Virus record (IMG/VR): IMGVR_UViG_3300010885_016948
Location: 1 to 46,215 of that record
DNA from: a virus
Strand: one strand, 5' to 3'
Length of the DNA stretch: 46,215 nt
Under the pieces are notes generated by a model. That model searched no databases and was not told the origin of the DNA. It saw nothing but the letters and a program-made list of their open reading frames with translations. Shown piece by piece: positions 16,201 through 22,355 of this stretch (the stretch's first letter is position 1; every line of letters begins with the position of its first letter). The translations under genes and the position numbers were made by a program.

Positions 16201-17376
16201 TCATACTACCTTCAGTAACAACACTTGATCATTGATACGACCAGACAATTTGGTTTCAGTAGTGGTAACTGATTCCATAAATTTTCGCAATTGAGGCTTA
16301 GTTGCCTTAATGAATGCCTTCAATTGATCGGCTGGCTTACGCAAGGTCTTTGATACACTTGTTACTGTATCAAACCCAATGATTGAGGTCCCCTTCACGC
16401 TCAATGATCCAGCATGACTATCCGCAATGTATCGGCAAAGCTTCCTTGTTTTGGTATCATAACACCAAAGCTCAGTTGCACCAATGATTTCAACAGGCTT
16501 GATACTAACCAACTTGAGAACCTTATCCTCAACTTGATACTTGAGCTTAGCAACAATCTTGTCTTTGCTCAGTGACTTTGGAGCACGGGTCTTGCGAACA
16601 GCCTTTTTAACTTGACTATAGCTATCACAGTCAGTCATTAGACTAGCAAGCCAAGTTTGGATCCTGCGCCAATCTGCGACCTTGTAATGCTTGTATGCTT
16701 CCTTATGATCAGGATCCGTGCTAGCTTGAATGACAGTCAGTTGGTCACTACGGTCCTGAAAGTGATTACGAATTTTGGTAACCAATGCACCAGGAACATT
16801 CTCAGTCTTCAAGAATTCAAAAACTTTGCCATTGGTAGCTTGATTCAAAATCACTTCATCCAATCTGCCTTCAAGTTCTCCGATAAATTCACTGAGTTTT
16901 TCATTCAATCGTTCTTGAATGGTCATCACTGGCCCAGCAAATTTATCTTGCACTGGTGCATCTTCAGGTTCATCACCCATTGACAATTCAATTGCTTGAG
17001 TTACACATTCAAGAATGAATTCAATATGCCGATCCTTCAATGGCATACCTGCACGATTTGCCATCGCCAATGAACATGCCGTCATTGGTGTATGCCTGTC
17101 AGCAGTTTTTACATACTGATCAAGTGTCTTTTTGTCTATCATATTGCTACGACGGAGCCATTCAATCAAGTGCTTTCGTGTGCCCTTGGTATTGTAAAAG
17201 TGATTGTAATAGTTAAGACTTTTACGTAGAAAGTGATCAAATGTTTCACTATCAAATGTAGTAGCCCGATCATGATCCCATTTGGGTTCAGTACCTGTAT
17301 ACTTTTCATCCAGGAACAGAGGATTATGTTGACGCACAGTGCGTTTCGGAACTTTGATTTCGCCTACTTTTGCCAT
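16201..17376 (-). CDS. Unrecognised 391-aa phage protein with its own early-type promoter
   Basis: I do not recognise the family. I prefer the ATG at 17376, where GGAG lies about 9 nt upstream. The in-frame ATG at 17391 leaves almost no leader after the predicted transcription start. The protein is basic. It begins MAKVGEIKVPKRTVRQHNP and contains TFDHFLRKSLNYYNHFYN, HLIEWLRRSNMIDKKTLDQYVK, a helical middle (IQERLNEKLSEFIGELEGRLDEVI) and lysine-rich stretches (KKAVRKTRAPKSLSKDKIVAKLKYQ). The codons look richer in G and C at third positions than in the flanking late genes. A perfect TTGACA promoter drives it. Basic character and expression signal would fit a nucleic-acid-binding or host-takeover protein, but that is speculation. 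Vague similarity to uncharacterised aquatic T4-like phage proteins is recalled. Confidence 0.8.
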   Translation of the reverse strand: MAKVGEIKVPKRTVRQHNPLFLDEKYTGTEPKWDHDRATTFDSETFDHFLRKSLNYYNHFYNTKGTRKHLIEWLRRSNMIDKKTLDQYVKTADRHTPMTACSLAMANRAGMPLKDRHIEFILECVTQAIELSMGDEPEDAPVQDKFAGPVMTIQERLNEKLSEFIGELEGRLDEVILNQATNGKVFEFLKTENVPGALVTKIRNHFQDRSDQLTVIQASTDPDHKEAYKHYKVADWRRIQTWLASLMTDCDSYSQVKKAVRKTRAPKSLSKDKIVAKLKYQVEDKVLKLVSIKPVEIIGATELWCYDTKTRKLCRYIADSHAGSLSVKGTSIIGFDTVTSVSKTLRKPADQLKAFIKATKPQLRKFMESVTTTETKLSGRINDQVLLLKVV

Positions 17377-17405
17377 CTCTGGTTTCTCCATCAGTCTAGA
17401 GTGCT

Positions 17406-17434
17406 ATTATGACATAGGTTGATAGAAATGTCAA
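17406..17434 (-). promoter_or_regulatory. Sigma70-like promoter of the 391-aa gene
   Basis: On the minus strand there is a perfect -35 TTGACA (17434-17429), a 17-nt spacer and a -10 CATAAT (17411-17406, 5/6). The predicted start is near 17398-17400, about 23 nt upstream of the preferred ATG at 17376. Confidence 0.8.
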
Positions 17435-17441
17435 CCATGTC

Positions 17442-17459
17442 TGTTGTACTTATACAACA
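17442..17459. promoter_or_regulatory. 7-bp hairpin/inverted repeat between divergent promoters
   Basis: TGTTGTA-CTTA-TACAACA lies between the minus-strand sigma70-like promoter and the plus-strand late octamer. It could be an operator or simply a hairpin. No T-run follows, so it is not a clear terminator. Confidence 0.4.
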
Positions 17460-17479
17460 CTTAGGGGTGTCATCTTCTA

Positions 17480-17487
17480 GATAAATA
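17480..17487 (+). promoter_or_regulatory. T4-late-like promoter octamer GATAAATA (plus strand)
   Basis: GATAAATATAA lies 19 nt before the ATG at 17507 and is followed by an AGAAGGA Shine-Dalgarno. It is the only late-type octamer I noted on the plus strand, and it serves the inverted neck block. Confidence 0.6.
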
Positions 17488-17506
17488 TAAAAAAGAAGGA
17501 ACTAGC

Positions 17507-18592
17507 ATGGCCCGTTTAAGTTTATGGAAAGATGGCAGACATTCCAACGATTATAAATTCTTTGACCGTAGAATTTCAGAGATGTTTACTATCGGTGGTA
17601 CCGGAGTGCTAGTTCATAAGTATCTAGGTCCATTAAATCAGGGTGTTACTAATGATGCTACTCAACCACAATATCTAAATCAAAGTGAACAAAATATACA
17701 AGACTTATTACTATTAGAAAATCGTGATCGTAAATATGATACTAGTGTATATAGTATGCGAGGCATGTATCAAGTTAGTGATAATGATTTTGATTTAAGT
17801 CAATTTGGATTATTTTTACAAACTGGTACACTATTCATGACATTTCATATTAACGATATGATTGAAACTATCGGTCGTAGAATTATGAATGGTGATGTAT
17901 TGGAATTAGTACATTTAACTGATTATGATTCACTAGATCAAAGTGTACCTGTCGCTCTTAAACGATTCTTTGTTGTTGGTGATACTAGTAAAGCAAGTGA
18001 GGGGTATAGTCCAACTTGGTGGCCGCATTTGTGGAGGTGCAAAATAAACCCAATGGTAGATAGTCAAGAGTATAAGGATATATTAACTACCTTAACAATA
18101 AGTGATGCTGATCCAACTCCATTAAAAGATATTCTAAGTAGTTATAACAAATATATTGGTATAAATGAAGCGATACTTAATCAAGCTGAATCTGATGTTC
18201 CAGAAAGTGGCTATGATATGACAGTCCGTTATACATTTGATCCCAATGGTGAAACTCCTAATGCGAAAATTAAAGGTTATTTGAGTGCTGATGGTATACC
18301 ACCGAATGGTTTACCAGTAGAAGCTGGTATTAGTTTTCCAGATAATCCTGCAGAGGGGGATTATTGTTTACGATTAGATTATAGTCCTAATAGGTTGTTT
18401 AGATATGATGGTCGGCGCTGGCTCAAGATTGAAGATGTACAAAGAACTAACATTACTAATGGTGCTGATAATAATCTAACTCTTCGTAACAGTTTCATTA
18501 ATAATAGTAATACATTTATTGATCATAATCTTGAAGTTCAGCCAGAAAAACAAACCTTGAATACAATACTAAGACCTAAGGCTGATATATAA
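17507..18592 (+). CDS. 14: Neck protein (T4/cyanophage gp14-like)
   Basis: The 361-aa protein starts MARLSLWKDGRHSNDYKFFDRRISEMF and contains the gp14-like core: SQFGLFLQTGTLFMTFHINDMIE, RRIMNGDVLELVHL, VALKRFFVVGDTSKASEGYSPTWWPHLWRCK and DSQEYKDIL. In T4-like phages gp13 and gp14 form the neck disc that closes the portal and receives the tail. The C-terminal third (GYLSADGIPPNGLPVEAGISFPDNPAEGDYCLRLDYSPNRLFRYDGRRW) carries a tryptophan module like those in this phage's fibres. It has a strong AGAAGGA Shine-Dalgarno. The stop overlaps the next start by 1 nt (TAATG). The gene is on the plus strand, opposite gp13 and almost everything else here. Confidence 0.78.
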   Translation: MARLSLWKDGRHSNDYKFFDRRISEMFTIGGTGVLVHKYLGPLNQGVTNDATQPQYLNQSEQNIQDLLLLENRDRKYDTSVYSMRGMYQVSDNDFDLSQFGLFLQTGTLFMTFHINDMIETIGRRIMNGDVLELVHLTDYDSLDQSVPVALKRFFVVGDTSKASEGYSPTWWPHLWRCKINPMVDSQEYKDILTTLTISDADPTPLKDILSSYNKYIGINEAILNQAESDVPESGYDMTVRYTFDPNGETPNAKIKGYLSADGIPPNGLPVEAGISFPDNPAEGDYCLRLDYSPNRLFRYDGRRWLKIEDVQRTNITNGADNNLTLRNSFINNSNTFIDHNLEVQPEKQTLNTILRPKADI

Positions 18593-19974
18593 TGAATTCA
18601 TATTTTTATAGCGGACAGATTCGCCGATTCTTACAACAATTTATAAGGTTGATGAGTAACTTTCAAGTTCAATTAGGACAGGATCGTAATGGTACTAGTA
18701 GTTTATTAAGAGTCCCAGTATTTTATGGTGATGCTAGTAGGCAAGCTAGCCAGATTTTGAGAAATAATAGTGAAAATACATTATTAGGTGTGCCAGCAAT
18801 GGCTATATATATTACTGAATTTCGATATGATCGTAGTAGAGTACAAGAACCATTTCACGTAAGTAGTTTGAATGTCAGAGAGAGAGCATATAATCCGGTT
18901 ACTGGAGAGTTATCATCATCACAAGGTGATATTCTTACAGTTGAAAGATTAATGCCTATTCCGTATATCCTTACTCTTAAATGTGATATATGGACAAGTA
19001 ATACAGATCAAAAATTACAATTACTAGAACAAATATCAGTGTTATTTAATCCGTCTATGGAAATTCAAAGTACAGATAATAATATTGATTGGTCAAGTTT
19101 AAGTTATATTACATTGACTGATACTTCATTCACTAGTCGTTCAGTACCTTCAGGAGCTGATGATCAAATTGATATTGCTAGTTTGACATTTGAATTACCA
19201 ATATGGTTAAGTGCTCCTGCTAAAGTTAAGAAAATGGGAGTTATACAGCGTATTATTTCTTCTGTGTGGGATGATAATGGAATCATCGCAAGTGATATAT
19301 TTGATACCGGCAATGCTTCACCATTATCTAGGCAAATAGTTACTATTATGGGTTTCAATATAATATATCTTGGCAATACATTACAATTAATACAATCCAA
19401 TAATGAAACTACATTTGACCCTTCTGGGGTGACAGAAGAACCTCCTGCTGTATGGGAACTTGGTCTATCTAGATATGGATATGAATCTTTACGCAATGGC
19501 ATAAGTCAAATTAGATTAGAGCAAGACGATATTACCATAGTTGGTACAGTAGCGTATCATCCATCAAATGCAAGCTTATTGTTGTTTACTCCATTAGTTG
19601 ATACCTTGCCAGCTAATACATTAGATCCGGTAACTGCTATTATAAATCCACTAACTGTTGTAATTGATTCAGCATTATTAACTCCAGTTATTGGGACAAG
19701 ATTTTTAATATTACAGGATATTGGTTACCCGGGTGATGCAGAGGGACCTGTTCTTTGGAATAGACCAGGCTATCCTAAATTAGTAGCACAAGCAAATGAT
19801 ATCATTGAATATGATGGAACTCATTGGACCGTGAGTTTTACTAGTAGTGCTGTAAATACAGTGCAATATGTCACCAACCTAAGAACGATTACTCAATATA
19901 AATGGAAAGATCAACAATGGACAAAGGCAGTAGAAGGTCGGTATGGAGCAGGAGCATGGACTTTCGTCCCATAA
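18592..19974 (+). CDS. 15: Tail completion/sheath stabiliser protein (gp15-like), extended
   Basis: The first 230 or so residues fit gp15: FYSGQIRRFLQQFIRLMSNFQVQLG, LRVPVFYGDASRQASQIL, PAMAIYITEFRYDRSR, RLMPIPYILTLKCDIWTSNTDQKLQLLEQISVLFNPSMEIQ, and ELPIWLSAPAKVKKMGVIQRI. In T4, gp15 forms the hexameric ring at the head-proximal end of the tail. The length is 460 aa against 272 in T4. The extra C-terminal part (about 240-460) includes NDIIEYDGTHWTVSF and YKWKDQQWTKAVEGRYGAGAW, a segment type I recall from other aquatic phages. It is coupled to gp14 by TAATG. Its last codons overlap the NUDIX gene start. Confidence 0.82.
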   Translation: MNSYFYSGQIRRFLQQFIRLMSNFQVQLGQDRNGTSSLLRVPVFYGDASRQASQILRNNSENTLLGVPAMAIYITEFRYDRSRVQEPFHVSSLNVRERAYNPVTGELSSSQGDILTVERLMPIPYILTLKCDIWTSNTDQKLQLLEQISVLFNPSMEIQSTDNNIDWSSLSYITLTDTSFTSRSVPSGADDQIDIASLTFELPIWLSAPAKVKKMGVIQRIISSVWDDNGIIASDIFDTGNASPLSRQIVTIMGFNIIYLGNTLQLIQSNNETTFDPSGVTEEPPAVWELGLSRYGYESLRNGISQIRLEQDDITIVGTVAYHPSNASLLLFTPLVDTLPANTLDPVTAIINPLTVVIDSALLTPVIGTRFLILQDIGYPGDAEGPVLWNRPGYPKLVAQANDIIEYDGTHWTVSFTSSAVNTVQYVTNLRTITQYKWKDQQWTKAVEGRYGAGAWTFVP

Positions 19975-20387
19975 CTATTGGTGCTGGTGCGTTGATTTAT
20001 AGTCAACAGACAGGACGATATTTATTTTTACTTCGTGATGGTGGTAGTTGGTCTAACACCTGGGGATTGCCTGGTGGAAAAATTGATAGTGGCGAAAGTG
20101 TAATGGATGGGTTAGCTAGAGAAATCAAAGAAGAATTGGGTGGAGTAATCATAGACCCAAAATTTGTACCTATTGAACAATTTACTAGTAGCAATGAAAG
20201 ATTTGTCTATCATACTTTCTTTGTAGCAGTAGCAGATGAATTTGTACCTATCTTAAACAATGAACATGTTGGATATAGTTGGTTACCATTGGAATATGCC
20301 CCTCGTCCATTACACCCAGGAGTGGCTAGAACATTTGGATTTAATTCAGTGCTGGAAAAAATTCGTACGGTTCAGAGCTGTTGTTAA
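19956..20387 (+). CDS. NUDIX hydrolase
   Basis: The 143-aa enzyme hydrolyses a nucleoside diphosphate linked to another group (oxidised dNTPs, dinucleoside polyphosphates, ADP-ribose or similar). The NUDIX box GX5EX7REUXEE is present from G41 to E60 (GKIDSGES...AREIKEE) and is followed by LG. The preceding WGLPGGK is typical. I chose the internal ATG at 19956 (MDFRPITIGAGALIY) because the longer reading adds 18 unlike residues lying wholly inside gp15. GGAG/AGGAG sits just upstream. It overlaps the gp15 end by 19 nt, so it is co-transcribed with neck genes under the late octamer. Its stop interlocks with the convergent fibre gene. The substrate cannot be predicted. Confidence 0.9.
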   Translation: MDFRPITIGAGALIYSQQTGRYLFLLRDGGSWSNTWGLPGGKIDSGESVMDGLAREIKEELGGVIIDPKFVPIEQFTSSNERFVYHTFFVAVADEFVPILNNEHVGYSWLPLEYAPRPLHPGVARTFGFNSVLEKIRTVQSCC

Positions 20388-21937
20388 TAGGTTGGGCTTG
20401 TCCAAGTCAACACCCCGGCTTGAACATATGGATGTCCCACTATCAGTAGCGTACTACCGGACCAGACAACGTCAGTATAACTATTAAGAGAAGTAGTATA
20501 AGGCCGTATAGTCCATGTAATTCCATCCGGACTAAGAAATACATTCACATTATTTGTTAATATGTATTTACTTCCAGTCCATATAATTTTTGGAAATCTA
20601 AGATACATGCCTGGAAATGGAATAGTATTGTTTAGTAATGTCCAATTAAAACCATCCGTACTTCGCCAAATAGTAGAGTATGTTGTAATACCCAAATACT
20701 CATTTCTATCTGGATTCCATATTGCATGGACTATAGTATTGTTTACGTTTGCGCCGACATATACTGGATTGATAGTCCATGTAATACCATCTGGACTGGT
20801 TGCACCACTACTTGCACCTAGTGCCAAGTATCCGGACCCAGGCCCATATAATACATTAGTTATCTGACTATTACTCCGTATTCTCTTCCAAGGACTCCAT
20901 GAACGACCAGAATCAAAAGATACTCGGATATCATAGTTGGCGGAAAATAATGCACCAGTAGCTTCTATGTAAAAAATATAATTGGTACCGCCAAAACGTC
21001 CTCGCCAAGTATTTCCACCATCATCACTGTAATATCCAGCAGAATTTATAAATTCACCAGTATTAGCAGCATAAACTACTGATCGCATTGGAGCCCCACC
21101 CCAGGGAACAGAATATGATCCATTTGGTCTAAGTGTACCTCCCCTTGTCCAATTTATACCATCTCCACTCATTGCTATCTGACCTGTTTCACCACCTAGT
21201 AGGAATATTCCTGCACCATAACACAATGACATTGGTTTAAAGTGTAAATCAAGTGATGGTAATGCTGGTAATCCGGTATGTGCATTCCAGTAGGTTCCAG
21301 GAGCGCCTCTTATAGAAATAGTAAATGTTCTAGGCTCGCTGACTTGTCTGGTATCATTGGCAGAAATAACTGAAAAATTGTAGGTTGGCGGTATCGCAGC
21401 AGCATAAGCATCAGTTGGTGTACCTATTAACCGACCATCTGCTGATATATTTAACATTGGAGGTAATGTTCCTCTGGCATCCAATACATATGATACTGCA
21501 TTTGCAGCTAGTAGTTGTGTATTTGCTGGGCTTTCAGCAGTTATCTGAGGTAATGATGTTGAGGTGGACCAAATAGGCAAATCATGTATAACTTGATTGG
21601 TCAATCCAGTTGCACCAGTAGCACCAGAAGAACCAATGCCTTCTCCAATAATACCTGTTGCACCTGTTGCACCTGTGATACCACTTCCAAAACTTATCCA
21701 TGAATTGCTTGTAGGTGAGAATAATCTATATTCTCCATTAGCATCATTCATCCAAACATTTACTCCATATGGTACTTGCACGGGTGGTGGTGAAGTTATT
21801 GTAGTTATAGTGCCACTACCTGTAACATTGGCATTAGATACTTGTCTTTGCCAAGCAGATTTACTAAGGTTATATTTGTATTCAATTCCTCGGAGAGTAC
21901 CTATTGAATTATCAGTGGGGGATAATGGAAGTGTCAT
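20384..21937 (-). CDS. Modular fibre/adhesin with putative Ig domain and Asp-box beta-propeller
   Basis: Modules of this 517-aa protein in order: a diverged N-terminal array module (MTLPLSPTDNSIGTLRG...W), a tryptophan module (VNVWMNDANGEYRLFSPTSNSW), a short collagen-like stalk (GATGATG), a putative Ig (He_PIG-like) domain with TLPPMLNISADGRLIGTPTDA, and a C-terminal propeller. The propeller has repeated Asp-box motifs: SGDGINW, SDDGGNTW, SFDSGRSW, SPDGITW (twice) and STDGFNW. Asp-box propellers occur in sialidases and in non-catalytic glycan binders. No sialidase RIP/arginine triad is evident, so binding is likelier than cleavage. It is the last gene of the fibre operon. Its stop overlaps the convergent NUDIX stop at a shared TTAA. 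Confidence 0.8.
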   Translation of the reverse strand: MTLPLSPTDNSIGTLRGIEYKYNLSKSAWQRQVSNANVTGSGTITTITSPPPVQVPYGVNVWMNDANGEYRLFSPTSNSWISFGSGITGATGATGIIGEGIGSSGATGATGLTNQVIHDLPIWSTSTSLPQITAESPANTQLLAANAVSYVLDARGTLPPMLNISADGRLIGTPTDAYAAAIPPTYNFSVISANDTRQVSEPRTFTISIRGAPGTYWNAHTGLPALPSLDLHFKPMSLCYGAGIFLLGGETGQIAMSGDGINWTRGGTLRPNGSYSVPWGGAPMRSVVYAANTGEFINSAGYYSDDGGNTWRGRFGGTNYIFYIEATGALFSANYDIRVSFDSGRSWSPWKRIRSNSQITNVLYGPGSGYLALGASSGATSPDGITWTINPVYVGANVNNTIVHAIWNPDRNEYLGITTYSTIWRSTDGFNWTLLNNTIPFPGMYLRFPKIIWTGSKYILTNNVNVFLSPDGITWTIRPYTTSLNSYTDVVWSGSTLLIVGHPYVQAGVLTWTSPTY

Positions 21938-21938
21938 A

Positions 21939-22343
21939 TTACAAAGTAGAAGTTACGGTTATACCGGTTGAACCAGTAGCACCAGATGTAGAGACTTGCG
22001 GGCCCTGCAGTCCAGTTGCTCCAGTGGCGCCTGCGACATTTTTACCAAACATAATCCATGCATCATTTACATAAATGTATTGAATCTGTGTATCAGAATT
22101 TACCCAAATATTTAATGCATTAGTATCAATCAAAAAATAGTCTAGACTATTAGGGTCCCAGTATACTGGAGTGCCCGAAGTAAAAATAAATTCGGGTGCA
22201 ACATTAGAAACAGTAACTGAACCACCATCCACTGTTTGAACAGATGATATAGCACTCCATGCATGTTTAGCTGAACTATACTGATAAACGATACGATTAA
22301 CAATAGCTTTTTGATTATTAGAAGGGGATGACGGAAATGACAT
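21939..22343 (-). CDS. Short array member: N-terminal module and stalk without an adhesin head
   Basis: The 134-aa protein starts MSFPSSPSNNQKAIVNRIVYQY and has a tryptophan module (FLIDTNALNIWVNSDTQIQYIYVNDAWIMFG) and a short collagen-like end (GATGATGLQGPQ...GATGSTG). Unlike its paralogues it has no C-terminal binding domain. It stops 1 nt before the ATG of the propeller gene, so it could be a truncated member, a separate stalk or cap, or an earlier full gene split by a stop. An AATAAATA octamer lies 4 nt before its ATG. Confidence 0.72.
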   Translation of the reverse strand: MSFPSSPSNNQKAIVNRIVYQYSSAKHAWSAISSVQTVDGGSVTVSNVAPEFIFTSGTPVYWDPNSLDYFLIDTNALNIWVNSDTQIQYIYVNDAWIMFGKNVAGATGATGLQGPQVSTSGATGSTGITVTSTL

Positions 22344-22347
22344 ATTA

Positions 22348-22355
22348 TATTTATT
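22348..22355 (-). promoter_or_regulatory. Late-type octamer AATAAATA abutting the ATG at 22343
   Basis: It is separated from the ATG by only 4 nt, within the 12-nt intergenic gap. As a promoter it would start at or inside the start codon. It may be coincidental in AT-rich DNA. Confidence 0.3.

Noticed and set aside
19902-19955. Longer start for the NUDIX hydrolase
   Set aside because: The extra 18 residues are out-of-frame gp15 sequence, and the NUDIX fold begins after the ATG at 19956.
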